A stretch of DNA of 64,000 bases from an uncultured Thiotrichaceae bacterium (GCA_902727985.1 CACVAY010000110.1:1-64000); one strand, 5' to 3'; positions 44,247-55,989 are shown, numbered from the stretch's first letter. Numbers and translations are program-made. The notes: generated from the sequence alone by a model not told the origin.

Positions 44247-46280
44247 TTAAGCAGCTTTTATTCCTGAATGTCGTAACAAAGCATCAACCTTCGGCTCTCT
44301 ACCCATAAAAGCTTTAAATGATTCTACAGCAGGCCTTGAGCCGCCACGTTCCAAAATTTCTTGCTTAAATTGTGTTGCCGTAGTTTGATCGAATAATCCC
44401 TGCTCCTCAAACTTTGAGAATGCATCAGCTGATAAAACCTCGGCCCACTTATAGCTGTAATAGCCGGCAGCATACCCACCAGCAAATATATGACTGAATG
44501 AGTTCTGGAAGCGATTATATTCCGGCACTTTCAGTGTTGCCGTTTTCAATCTTACTGCTTGCAAAATGCCCTGTATATCTGCGTAACGTGTTAGGTTTGC
44601 ATCCATATGCAAGCGCATATCAAACAAGGCAAATTCCAATTGCCTAAGCATCGCTATTCCACTATTGAAATGCCGCCCAGCTTGCATTTTTTCAAATAGC
44701 TCATCAGGGATAACCTCACCAGTTTGATAATGCTTGGCGAATAGATCCAGCGACTGCTTCTCCCAACACCAGTTTTCCATGAATTGACTAGGAAGCTCTA
44801 CGGCGTCCCATTCCACACCACTTATACCAGCCACCTCTAAGGCATCTACCGTTGTTAACATATGATGCAGACCATGACCAAATTCGTGGAATAATGTGAT
44901 CACTTCATCATGGGTAAACAGGGTTGGCTTACCCTCAACTGGAGGTGCAGAATTGCAGGTCATGTAGGCAACAGGAGTTTGTAAACCATTAGCACTCTGA
45001 AAGCGACCACAGTAGGAGTCCATCCAAGCACCACCACGTTTATGTTGCCTTGCGTATAAATCGAAATAGAATTGTGCTATTAATTCGCCGGATTGATTTT
45101 TAATATCATACAACTTCACATCAGAATGCCAAACATCTGCTGATTCATTCAGAGTAATCGATACGCTATAGAGTTGCTCCACTAATTCGAACAAACCTTC
45201 GATGACTTTATCAACCACAAACCATGGCTTAAGCTCTTCCTCAGAAAACCCCAGGCTCTCTTCTTTCACTTTCTCGCTAACATAGCCGAAATCCCATGGT
45301 TGAAGATCTTGAATATCAAGATGTTTAGCTGCGTAGTCTTTTAATATATTTACCTCTTCAACACTTTGTGGTTTTGATTTATCTAACAAGTCATTTAGAA
45401 ACACGAGCACTTGTTGAGGTGATTTAGCCATCTTGCTATAAAGTGACTGCTCTGCATAATTCTCAAAACCCAATAGGCTTGCACGTTGATGGCGCAAGTA
45501 TAAGATCTCTTCCATTAGCTGTTGATTATCCCACTTTCCTCCAGCTGATTGATCCGAAGCTTTTGTGCTAAATGCCCGATACATTTCTTCACGAAAAGCG
45601 CGATCATCTGCATATGTCATTACAGCAATGTAGTGAGGGAAATCTAATGTGAACACATAACCTTCATATTCACGTTCTTTTGCTGCACTTCTTGCCATTG
45701 CAACTGCGCTATCTGGCAACCCTGATAAAACTTGTTCATCGTGAACGCTCTTAATCCAAGCATTGGTAGCATCAAGAACATTATCGGAATACTTCGAACT
45801 AACCTCTGATAAACGTGAGCTAAGTGTTTTGTATTCTGCTTTCTTTTCTTTATCTAGAGAAACGCCCGTGAGTCTGAAATCACGTAAGGCATTTTCCACA
45901 AGTTTTTTCTCAGCTGTCGTTAGCTGCTCTTCATTTTCAGCAACTGTTTTATAACGGTTATAGAGAGCCTCATTTTGCCCAACTTCAGTACTGTAAGCAC
46001 TAAGCAATGGCAAACATGCCGTGTACGCTTCGCGCAATTCGGCTGAGTTCATCACTGAATTCATATGTCTCACTGGGGACCATGCTTTAGTGAATTGGTT
46101 GTCTATGCTTTGTATAGCCTCTAAGAAATCTTTTGGTTCCATATCAACCTTTGCAACCAATTCATCAATATCCTTTTTACTTTTCTTTATAAGAGCCTTT
46201 ATCCCGGGCACTACATGCTCGACTCTGATTTGACTAAAAGCGGGTAAAGAAGAATTATCAAGTAAAGGATTCATAGACAT
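44247..46280 (-). CDS. prlC: Oligopeptidase A
   Basis: 677-residue cytosolic M3 zinc metallopeptidase that degrades signal peptides and other oligopeptides. The zinc site HEFGHGLHHML is at about residue 465, with Glu in VSGVEWDAVELPSQFMENW downstream. NPLLDNSSLPAFSQIRVEHVVPGI is the typical start. ATG 46274 two codons in is an alternative. The stop is 19 bases before envC on the same strand. Confidence 0.96.
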   Translation of the reverse strand: MSMNPLLDNSSLPAFSQIRVEHVVPGIKALIKKSKKDIDELVAKVDMEPKDFLEAIQSIDNQFTKAWSPVRHMNSVMNSAELREAYTACLPLLSAYSTEVGQNEALYNRYKTVAENEEQLTTAEKKLVENALRDFRLTGVSLDKEKKAEYKTLSSRLSEVSSKYSDNVLDATNAWIKSVHDEQVLSGLPDSAVAMARSAAKEREYEGYVFTLDFPHYIAVMTYADDRAFREEMYRAFSTKASDQSAGGKWDNQQLMEEILYLRHQRASLLGFENYAEQSLYSKMAKSPQQVLVFLNDLLDKSKPQSVEEVNILKDYAAKHLDIQDLQPWDFGYVSEKVKEESLGFSEEELKPWFVVDKVIEGLFELVEQLYSVSITLNESADVWHSDVKLYDIKNQSGELIAQFYFDLYARQHKRGGAWMDSYCGRFQSANGLQTPVAYMTCNSAPPVEGKPTLFTHDEVITLFHEFGHGLHHMLTTVDALEVAGISGVEWDAVELPSQFMENWCWEKQSLDLFAKHYQTGEVIPDELFEKMQAGRHFNSGIAMLRQLEFALFDMRLHMDANLTRYADIQGILQAVRLKTATLKVPEYNRFQNSFSHIFAGGYAAGYYSYKWAEVLSADAFSKFEEQGLFDQTTATQFKQEILERGGSRPAVESFKAFMGREPKVDALLRHSGIKAA

Positions 46281-46333
46281 TTTTATACTGAAATTTGAGG
46301 TACGTAAGTAGAGTAAGCGAGATAAACATAAAC

Positions 46334-46359
46334 CAGCCTCATTAAAATGAATAAGGCTG
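46334..46359 (-). terminator. Hairpin downstream of gyrB
   Basis: CAGCCT/AGGCTG with three further pairs forms a stem 18 bases after the gyrB stop. No strong T run follows, so its strength is uncertain. Confidence 0.4.
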
Positions 46360-46376
46360 TGCTACCGCTTTTTTAT

Positions 46377-48854
<2,478 letters not shown>

Positions 48855-48973
48855 TCAGCGAAATACATTCACTCCCTCTAGTGAATACACACCTGTTCGC
48901 ATCATTTAATCAATGGATTCTTACATCTCACTTGCTACTACTTACTCTCAAAACACGCTTTCTCGATTAGAGA

Positions 48974-48989
48974 TGTTTCACGTGAAACA
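48974..48989. other. parS site 1
   Basis: TGTTTCACGTGAAACA, an exact match to the bacterial parS consensus bound by ParB. The symmetry extends to a 28-base perfect palindrome (48968-48995). It lies between gyrB and recF. Confidence 0.92.
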
Positions 48990-49004
48990 TCTCTAGTTTT
49001 TTGA

Positions 49005-50075
49005 CTAAGTAATTACACCATGTTTCACGTGAAACATGTTTGCATCAGGTAGCTGATTAGACACAAGTCCATCAGAAGTAGCTGTAATGATGAGTTGGGC
49101 ATTCATGTCATACAAAAATGAAAGTAGATTCTTCTGGTTTGTTATGTCGAGTTCTGCAGATAAATCATCAAAGGCGATAATGTTGTTACCTGGGATTGCA
49201 TTGTTTTGCGCAAGAATGAGTAATATCGTAATCAGTCGAATTTGCCCTCTAGAGCCAGTGCTAGAAACAAGAAAGTCATTATGCTTAATAGATAGGTCGC
49301 CAAGATGATAGCCATATAAGGTTCTTCTTCTTTCTTTTTCCTTGTGTACATTCTCTATGTAAAAATCATATATATCATCAGCACTGGAATGCTCATTTAT
49401 AGGCAAACCTTCCTTGATGGACAAAATAGGATTAAGGTCTTTGAGGAATGCTGGTGAGATTTCTTCTATCGACTCTTTGAGCTTGGATAAGGAAAACTGT
49501 CTTCGTGAAAATAATTCGGGTTGTATAGAAGAGATTTGTTCCGTGAGAGTTTCCAATGAAAAATAATAACGAGGGTCTTTAAGAGCTGCATTTCGTTGTT
49601 TCAGAAGAGCTTGGTAACGCCTCCACAAATCATAGAAATCATCATGCAGATAGAAACTTAACCAATCAAGATAACGTCGGCGGTTTGTTGCCCCGCCCAA
49701 AATAAGATCCTGCGATAATGGATGGATAATTGATACAGGCAAGTGTTTTGATAAAGCGGCTTGTGTGCGAATAGATTGCTTATTGATTCGAATACGAGAA
49801 CTTTCTGGGTTGCGCTCAATCCCCATATTTAACTCAAGTCCATTAACATTTCTACCAGAGGCACGGACTAAGATGTTTGTGGATTCATGATTAATGAGTT
49901 CTTTGATCTTAGTGGTACGAAAAGAACGACCTTGAGAAAGTATAGATAAGGCTTCAATGACACTGGTTTTTCCAGCGCCATTATCACCTATAATGAAATT
50001 GGCTTTGTTGGAAAGAGATAAATCAGCAATTTCTATAACCCTACAATTTTCAATATGAAGCTCATCAAGCCACAT
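49005..50075 (-). CDS. recF: DNA replication and repair protein RecF
   Basis: 356-residue SMC-like ATPase that loads RecA at gaps with RecO/RecR. Walker A FIIGDNGAGKTSVIEAL is near residue 28, followed by LILGGATNRRRYLDWLSF, the signature SSTGSRGQIRLI and Walker B IIAFDDLSAELD. The C-terminal residues MFHVKHG are encoded by parS site 2, so the gene end carries a segregation site. It is nine bases after dnaN. Confidence 0.96.
   Translation of the reverse strand: MWLDELHIENCRVIEIADLSLSNKANFIIGDNGAGKTSVIEALSILSQGRSFRTTKIKELINHESTNILVRASGRNVNGLELNMGIERNPESSRIRINKQSIRTQAALSKHLPVSIIHPLSQDLILGGATNRRRYLDWLSFYLHDDFYDLWRRYQALLKQRNAALKDPRYYFSLETLTEQISSIQPELFSRRQFSLSKLKESIEEISPAFLKDLNPILSIKEGLPINEHSSADDIYDFYIENVHKEKERRRTLYGYHLGDLSIKHNDFLVSSTGSRGQIRLITILLILAQNNAIPGNNIIAFDDLSAELDITNQKNLLSFLYDMNAQLIITATSDGLVSNQLPDANMFHVKHGVIT
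49021..49036. other. parS site 2 inside the 3' end of recF
   Basis: A second exact TGTTTCACGTGAAACA, within a 20-base palindrome (49019-49038), 47 bases centre to centre from site 1. It encodes MFHVKH of RecF. Confidence 0.92.
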
Positions 50076-50084
50076 AATGAGACA

Positions 50085-51194
50085 TTACAGCCTAACAGGC
50101 ATGACAACATTAATGGTGTCAGGGTCATCGAGTGATTGAATAAGCGTACTCGATTCTACAGAGTTTAAGGCTAATGAAATTTCCTCGCCACTTAAGTGTG
50201 AAATAGCATCCTGAAGATAACGAACATTAAAGCCGACTTCAAAAATATCACCTTTATAGTCGATATCCACAGTCTCTTTGGCAGACTCACGTTCAGGATT
50301 ATTTGACTGCAAGGTCAGAAGATTTTCCGAAAACCGTAGTAAAACACCGCGAAACTTCTCATTCGATAAAATCGCAACACGGGTTAGTGTGTCACGTAGC
50401 ATTGTACGATCGATTTTTAAAATGTGTTGGCTACTTGCGGGGATAGCAGCTTGATAGTCAGGATATTTACCATCAATAAGTTTCGAGGTAAAACGAATAT
50501 TATCGATAACCAAACGTAGATGGTTTGAACTTAAGAGGACTTTGAGTGATACACTGGAATCGGATTTTAACAATCGTACCAGTTCATTAATGCCTTTTCG
50601 CGGTACAATGATATTCATTGAATCTCTACCGCTATATGAAATTTCTTCAGTTTTAGATAAGGCTAAACGATGACCATCAGTTGCAACTGTGGTTAGTTGT
50701 TTTTCATCTAATTGGAAAAGCATACCATTAAGATAGTAACGTACATCTTGTGCTGCCATGGCAAATGCAGTTTTAGACATCAAACCAAAAAACGTATTTT
50801 CAGCTAGCTCAAAATCTACGCTAAATTCAATATCGTCAAGCAAAGGAAAATCGTCTGAAGGTAAGGTTAGCAACTCAAAACGACTTCGACTACTTTCCAA
50901 TATAAGCGTACTGTCTTCCTGCTTTATATCGATGAAGTTTTCGGGGGGAAGCGCTTTACAAATATCAAAAAGCTTTCGAGCTGATACACACGTCTCACCT
51001 GCTTTTTCAATACCTGTATTATTAATATAACCTGAAATCTCAGTATCAAGATCTGTTCCGGTAATCTGGAGCCCTTTGTCACTTGCTTTGAGTAAGACAT
51101 TCGTCAAAACAGGTGTCGTAGATTTATGCTCCACTGCACCGATAACTTTTTCAAGAACATCTAAAATACTTTCCCGGTTTACTCTTAATTTCAT
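50085..51194 (-). CDS. dnaN: DNA polymerase III beta subunit (sliding clamp)
   Basis: 369-residue processivity clamp that encircles DNA. MKLRVNRESILDVLEKVIGAVEHKSTTPVLTNVLL, the TVATDGHRLALSK strand and the C-terminal VVMPVRL, which closes the protein-binding pocket, are typical. It follows dnaA after 177 bases and precedes recF by nine. Confidence 0.98.
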   Translation of the reverse strand: MKLRVNRESILDVLEKVIGAVEHKSTTPVLTNVLLKASDKGLQITGTDLDTEISGYINNTGIEKAGETCVSARKLFDICKALPPENFIDIKQEDSTLILESSRSRFELLTLPSDDFPLLDDIEFSVDFELAENTFFGLMSKTAFAMAAQDVRYYLNGMLFQLDEKQLTTVATDGHRLALSKTEEISYSGRDSMNIIVPRKGINELVRLLKSDSSVSLKVLLSSNHLRLVIDNIRFTSKLIDGKYPDYQAAIPASSQHILKIDRTMLRDTLTRVAILSNEKFRGVLLRFSENLLTLQSNNPERESAKETVDIDYKGDIFEVGFNVRYLQDAISHLSGEEISLALNSVESSTLIQSLDDPDTINVVMPVRL

Positions 51195-51371
51195 AATAGT
51201 TCAATAGTCGTAATAGTTAGTAGAGTATGATGACACTCTCTTTCTTTATATTCAAAGGCTTAGGGGTAAAAAGCACAAGCAGTCATTATCAGCAAATGTT
51301 CATAATAACAGATGATAAGAAAAGCAATAACAGCAAATAGCTAATCGTTGGGTAATTTCAAAAGGAATAAA

Positions 51372-52739
51372 TCAGGTTGCGGTCAAAGTGCGGGTGAGAA
51401 TCTTAATATCTTCCTCTATTTTGTTATCTTTTGTTCTTAGTTCAACAATTTTACGGCAAGCGTGCAGTACTGTAGAGTGATCACGGTTTCCGAACTGTTT
51501 CCCTATTTCTGGCAAACTATGTTGCGTTAACTCCTTACAAAGTGCCATAGCAATTTGACGAGGCCTGGTTACAGAACGTGTTCGAGATTTTGATTCCAGA
51601 TCCGAGGTCCTGATATTGAAATACTGTGCAACCGTCTTTTTCACGTTATCAATTGTGACTGTTTTCTCGTGACTAGCTAACTGATCCTTGAGAGCTTCCT
51701 GGACAAAGTCAACATCTATGTTCGCATCTGATTTATAAAGTTGGATGGTGGCAATAACTTTCTGTAATGCACCTTCAAGTTCACGAATGTTAGAGTGAAA
51801 ACGCTGTGCAATAAAGAAGGCAACTTTGTTCGGTAACAACAACCCCGAATCTTCAGCTTTTTTACGAAGTATAGCCACTCTTGTTTCAAGATCTGGTGAA
51901 TCAATCGCAACACTAAGCCCACTCGTAAACCGTGAACGTAAACGATCGTCTAAGCCTTCTACATCACGTGGATAGCGATCACTGGTGAGTACTATCTGTT
52001 TTTGCCCCTCAAGTAGAGCATTGAAAGTATGAAAGAACTCCTCCATAGATCGCCCTTTCCCAGCAAAAAACTGGATATCATCAATGAGCAAAGCATCAAC
52101 AGATCGATAATATAGTTTAAACTGATCAATGCGATTCGTACGAATAGCCGTGATCATATCATTTACAAAGGCTTCAGAATGTAAATACACTACTGTAGCG
52201 TTTGGATTGTAATCGAGAATACGATTGCCAATAGAATGCATTAAATGTGTTTTACCCAGACCAACCCCGCCATAAATGAAAATCGGGTTGTATGACCCAC
52301 CAGGGTTATCGCCAACCTGCATAGAAGCAGCACGTGCTAAAGAGTTAGATTTACCTTCAACGAAATTATCGAAGGTCATTTTACTATTTAAATTATTCGT
52401 AAATTTTTCGATCGCTGGTTTTTGTATAACAGGATCAGGGGGAGTAGATGCCGACATAGGTGGCATCGGATCAAGATCATGTTCTGAATTTGAATAGACA
52501 GAATTATCACTACCAATTTGTAAGAAGACTTGATAATCCTCTTTTCCACTGATATGACGAGCTTGTTCTGTAATCAAAGAAAAATAGCTGCTATGTACCT
52601 TCTGCAAAACAATAGAGTTTGGTGCCAACAATGACAATTGTGTTTCTTTTTCCTGAGCATGAAGTGGACGTAGCCACGTACTTATTTCAGAGTCAGAGAC
52701 ACGTGTCTCTAAACGTTTAAGACATTCAGACCAAACCAT
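51372..52739 (-). CDS. dnaA: Chromosomal replication initiator DnaA
   Basis: 455 residues. Domain I is MVWSECLKRLETRVSDSEISTWLRPL, domain II a short linker, domain III the AAA+ core with FIYGGVGLGKTHLMHSIG and ALLIDDIQFFAGK, and domain IV the DNA-binding helix-turn-helix with SLPEIGKQFGNRDHSTVLHACRKI. AGGT lies before ATG 52739. I see no DnaA box in the 230 bases upstream, so autoregulation through such sites is not obvious and the origin lies about 2 kb away. Confidence 0.98.
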   Translation of the reverse strand: MVWSECLKRLETRVSDSEISTWLRPLHAQEKETQLSLLAPNSIVLQKVHSSYFSLITEQARHISGKEDYQVFLQIGSDNSVYSNSEHDLDPMPPMSASTPPDPVIQKPAIEKFTNNLNSKMTFDNFVEGKSNSLARAASMQVGDNPGGSYNPIFIYGGVGLGKTHLMHSIGNRILDYNPNATVVYLHSEAFVNDMITAIRTNRIDQFKLYYRSVDALLIDDIQFFAGKGRSMEEFFHTFNALLEGQKQIVLTSDRYPRDVEGLDDRLRSRFTSGLSVAIDSPDLETRVAILRKKAEDSGLLLPNKVAFFIAQRFHSNIRELEGALQKVIATIQLYKSDANIDVDFVQEALKDQLASHEKTVTIDNVKKTVAQYFNIRTSDLESKSRTRSVTRPRQIAMALCKELTQHSLPEIGKQFGNRDHSTVLHACRKIVELRTKDNKIEEDIKILTRTLTAT

Positions 52740-52971
52740 GTGGGAAACCTAGAAAATACAGTATGAGACTTCAGTATAACGTAAAAAAAAAAAGAAACTA
52801 AAGCTTCGTAGTGGTATATTTACTCAAAAAAAACAAAACATTTATCAAGAATTTAAAAACCTTAAGTTGATTCCGCTGTTTATTCGTCTCATTTAAGAAA
52901 ACACCTAAGAAATATCTTTTAGACAAAGAGATTTTGCATTGATTTTTTACTCTGATACCGTCAGCCTGTCT
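52740..52971. other. AT-rich gap between divergent dnaA and the RskA-like gene
   Basis: Contains an uninterrupted A run (52783-52793) and a second A-rich tract near 52826, but no TTATCCACA-type box on either strand. In many relatives this position is oriC. Here it seems to be only a promoter region. Confidence 0.6.
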
Positions 52972-53481
52972 ATGAAAACATTAGCTTTATACAAATTTTT
53001 CCCATTCATTATCGCGCTCATTCTTCTGCTCTTGCTAGCATTTTTTTTGCGTGAAAATGGAAATATCGCTGTAACCTCGACGAGCCAGCAAGAACTTCGA
53101 GTGGTACGTAATGTTTTATTAGCCAACCAGGACACGGTTAGAGTCAATCTATTGCGCTCACTTGATCCCTTGGTTAAAGATACTCAAGGCGACATACTCT
53201 GGAATTCTGAAATGCAAAATGGCGTATTACAGTTGCAGGGATTACCTGAACATGAGGGGCGTAAGAAATATCAGCTATGGATTTATGATTTGAAACGGGA
53301 TAACAATCATCCCGTTTTAGCAGCAAATTTCTATGGCTCGGAGGCAGATACTTCGTCTTATATCGTCTCTATTAAACCCACTGAAAACATTGAAAAAGCC
53401 TTTAAGTTTGTTGTAACCAAAAGTTTGATCAGCAATAGTAAGTTTGAAGATGCTGAACCAATCTTCTTTGCTCAACCATGA
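52972..53481 (+). CDS. Membrane-anchored RskA-like (anti-sigma-K C-terminal-like) domain protein
   Basis: 169 residues from ATG 52972 (MKTLALYKFF). The ORF track start is a TTG 11 codons earlier. One hydrophobic helix (about 8-26) is followed by an external domain. The segment DILWNSEMQNGVLQLQGLPEHEGRKKYQLWIYDLKRD, then PVLAANFYG, matches the periplasmic domain of RskA-type anti-sigma factors. The zinc-finger sigma-binding domain is missing and no ECF sigma gene is nearby, so it is not a normal anti-sigma factor. It is divergent from dnaA. Confidence 0.7.
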   Translation: MKTLALYKFFPFIIALILLLLLAFFLRENGNIAVTSTSQQELRVVRNVLLANQDTVRVNLLRSLDPLVKDTQGDILWNSEMQNGVLQLQGLPEHEGRKKYQLWIYDLKRDNNHPVLAANFYGSEADTSSYIVSIKPTENIEKAFKFVVTKSLISNSKFEDAEPIFFAQP

Positions 53482-53526
53482 GTCCATCACTCAAAACTAT
53501 CAACGAGTCACTACAACAAGATAACA

Positions 53527-54228
53527 TTAATTTACGGGTAATTTAGCGCGAAGCTTATCCCGATCATACCACCAATTATCATCAGCAATGGCTTCAAGGA
53601 TTTGTCCCATGCGGGGTAGAAATTTAGCCGGATCATTAAGCTCCAGTTTCAACATCCACATGTTCATTTGTCCCTGATCTTTTACATCACTGTGTCTTTC
53701 TGCCACTTTCCCTAAAAGCCCACTGGTTAGGAACATAGTGCTATCACGCTTTTCACCTTCCAAACGTAAATCGGCAAGATAATGTGCTGTAGCAGCAGCT
53801 ACAGCTGCACCATCAGAATTTGCAGGTGTGTCATCGATAAGATTGTTCAGCATTACAATGGAAAGTTCCGGGTCAATTGGATATGTTACGGATAACCAAA
53901 TACCATTAGCCAAAGCGTTAATGGCAGCAGGTAAGTCTGTCCGGTAAAGTACATCTGCCGCGCGTACAGCATCCTCCCATTCTTCATTTTCGACATACAG
54001 TAAAAAAGCTTCCTTGGCCAAGCCCCATGTTGCTTCCGCCATACCAGGTTCTGCAATATCTAACATAATATCAGCAATGTCGAGCTGTATATTAGCTCGC
54101 TCTAAAGGACTACTTTCGAGCGTTAATTCCGCTAGTTGCTGTTGCTTTTTCTTAAGTTCATCACCTAAGAATTCACGACTTTCATCAGCAGCCGTAAAAT
54201 CAAAAGGTGCGCTATTGTTGTCATTCAT
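53527..54228 (-). CDS. Uncharacterised helical protein paired with a Rieske ferredoxin
   Basis: 233-residue soluble acidic protein, mostly helical. Repeated helix pairs (for example ERANIQLDIADIMLDIAEPGMAEATWGLAKEAFLLYVENEEWEDAVRAADVL) look TPR- or HEAT-like. It contains no cysteines. I do not recognise a family. Its start is five bases after the Rieske gene stop on the same strand, so the two form an operon and may work together. Confidence 0.7.
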   Translation of the reverse strand: MNDNNSAPFDFTAADESREFLGDELKKKQQQLAELTLESSPLERANIQLDIADIMLDIAEPGMAEATWGLAKEAFLLYVENEEWEDAVRAADVLYRTDLPAAINALANGIWLSVTYPIDPELSIVMLNNLIDDTPANSDGAAVAAATAHYLADLRLEGEKRDSTMFLTSGLLGKVAERHSDVKDQGQMNMWMLKLELNDPAKFLPRMGQILEAIADDNWWYDRDKLRAKLPVN

Positions 54229-54233
54229 GGAAA

Positions 54234-54551
54234 TTATCCTACATCTACAAAGAGTTGTTTCTTATCGATGATTGTTTTGTAAGTTTTGAGAGAAATTTCT
54301 GCTGGTTCAACCGTAGCTTTACCTGTTACTACATTAAAACGTCCACCATGCAAAGAACATTGAATTTCCTCACCTTTTAAACAGCCGAGGTAAAGAGGTG
54401 CATCTTCGTGCGTACACATATTATCCACGCAATAGAAGGTATTACCCACGTTGCAAAGTAAAAGGTCTTTCCCACTTACATTAAAAGACTTCATTTTTCC
54501 TTCAGGGATATCCTGAATATCACAAACAGGATAAATAGAGGTGTTTGGCAT
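54234..54551 (-). CDS. Rieske [2Fe-2S] ferredoxin
   Basis: 105-residue soluble Rieske protein of the bacterial dioxygenase-ferredoxin type. The two cluster motifs are CTHEDAPL and CSLHGGRFN, giving two Cys and two His ligands, with the usual PVCDIQDIPEGKMKSF start. There is no signal peptide, so it works in the cytosol as an electron carrier. No oxygenase or reductase gene is adjacent, only the unknown helical protein. It borders the proposed oriC. Confidence 0.88.
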   Translation of the reverse strand: MPNTSIYPVCDIQDIPEGKMKSFNVSGKDLLLCNVGNTFYCVDNMCTHEDAPLYLGCLKGEEIQCSLHGGRFNVVTGKATVEPAEISLKTYKTIIDKKQLFVDVG

Positions 54552-54659
54552 AGCGATCTCATTTTTTGTTCGATGTGTAACATGGTTACTCTGTTTTTCA
54601 AAGCAGATACTAGCAAAGATTATTCTGAGTGTTTTGCATAAATCTTTCTCCTGTGCTTT

Positions 54660-55040
54660 TAAGATAGTTCTTTTTGCATTTTCCCTCGGAAGATTATTAC
54701 TGTTTTTTTATTTATTTAAGTAGTAATAATAATAAGGGGTTAGCTTTTTTGTGGATAACTTGATTTCTTATAACTTATTCAAAGACTTATGTAATAAAAA
54801 ACGAAAGGAAGAGCTGTTAGTTTATATCTAACTATCTGTGCATAAGATGTGGATAACTTTGTGTGTGATAACTTATCCTTTTGTTATCCACAGTTTATCC
54901 ACGAAGTTTTTAGGAGGTAGGTTAGCCCTGTTGATAAGTTTTTTAAAATTACGTTAAATCAAATGCTTGAAGATAGTATCGTGCTGTGGATATGTTCTGT
55001 TATCCTATTTTGAGAATTTCATAACTTTTAGTGTTATGAA
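54660..55040. other. oriC: Chromosomal replication origin (oriC)
   Basis: Perfect TTATNCACA boxes are at 54750-54758 (minus), 54837-54845 (minus, TTATGCACA), 54848-54856 (minus) and 54884-54892 (plus). One-mismatch boxes are at 54895-54903, 54929-54937 and 54985-54993. Left of the first box come GGGG (54736-54739), then AAG TAG TAA TAA TAA TAA (54718-54735), which on this strand reads 3'-5' as AAT/GAT/GAA trios, then an AT-rich stretch. This is the box, GC-cluster, DnaA-trio and unwinding-element order known from Bacillus. TTCATAAC/GTTATGAA (55018-55040) marks the right edge. Confidence 0.85.
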
Positions 55041-55119
55041 GAGAAAATTAAGGTTTAATCACACAAAAAAAATAAGTTATTGCCCATATTGGGGTGATGG
55101 TAAAAAAGAGAGAGGAACT

Positions 55120-55989
55120 ATGCAGAAAAAAACAACTATTATCGGGTGTGGTGATATAGGATTACGTGTTTCAAGTCTATATAGAAAAGAAAATCAATTG
55201 GTTAGAGGTTTTGTGAGATCTAGGGAATCATTAGATAAATGCTTGCATAAACAGATTGAAGCCTATCAGTTTGATATGGATTTTCAGTCGTCTAAGACCT
55301 TAGCTGTTGAAAAGCACGATCTCTATTATTTTGCCCCGCCTCCGGTATCAGGAGATAAGGATCGGCGTTTACAGAAGTTCTTGGAACAATTAAGCACTAT
55401 ACCCCGAAAGATAGTGCTTATCAGTACAACTGGAGTATATGGGGACTGTGCTGCTGAATGGATTGATGAAACTCAGCAAGCAAAACCTAAGGCAGATCGC
55501 GCAAAACGACGCTTCCATGCAGAACAAAGCTTGCAAGCATGGAGTTCTGACAACAAGGTCGCTTGGGTTATTTTACGTGTGCCAGGTATTTATGCCTTGG
55601 ATCGTCTGCCATTAGCAAGAATTAAAAAAGGTACGCCTATGGTGAGAGGAGAAGAAGCAGGATGGACGAATCGTATACATGCAGACGATTTAGCGATGAT
55701 TGCAAAAGCTGTGATGCAGGATCCAAATGCAGATGGTCAAATATATAATGCGTGCGATGGTAACCCTTCTGTGATGACACATTACTTTGATCAAGTTGCA
55801 GATTACGCAAATCTTCCAAGACCTCCTAAAATCACGATGGCTGAGGCAGAAAAGCAGCTCAGTTCAGGGATTCTTAGCTACTTAAAAGAGTCACGGAAAA
55901 TTAGTAACCGTAAGCTTCTGCAAGAGCTGAAAATAACGTTGAAATATCCTGACCTAATGTCTTGTTTAGGAACGTATAGTAAAAAGTAA
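55120..55989 (+). CDS. NAD(P)-dependent SDR/epimerase-like protein (YeeZ-like)
   Basis: 289 residues from ATG 55120, preceded by AGAGAGGAAC. The ORF track's extra 51 codons run into the origin. The Rossmann motif TTIIGCGDIGLRVSSLY is at the N-terminus, with YYFAPPPVSGDKD, STTGVYGD and WVILRVPGIYALDRLP downstream, as in extended SDRs of the YeeZ/COG0451 group. The canonical YxxxK is not clear. The substrate is unknown. It is the first gene to the right of oriC and is transcribed away from it. Confidence 0.75.
   Translation: MQKKTTIIGCGDIGLRVSSLYRKENQLVRGFVRSRESLDKCLHKQIEAYQFDMDFQSSKTLAVEKHDLYYFAPPPVSGDKDRRLQKFLEQLSTIPRKIVLISTTGVYGDCAAEWIDETQQAKPKADRAKRRFHAEQSLQAWSSDNKVAWVILRVPGIYALDRLPLARIKKGTPMVRGEEAGWTNRIHADDLAMIAKAVMQDPNADGQIYNACDGNPSVMTHYFDQVADYANLPRPPKITMAEAEKQLSSGILSYLKESRKISNRKLLQELKITLKYPDLMSCLGTYSKK

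Noticed and set aside
52740-52971. Origin between dnaA and the next gene
   Set aside because: AT-rich, but no DnaA box on either strand, while a dense box cluster exists 2 kb away.
54967-55119. N-terminal extension of the SDR protein in the ORF track
   Set aside because: It runs through origin repeats, lacks a ribosome site and precedes the normal Rossmann start; ATG 55120 has a good site.
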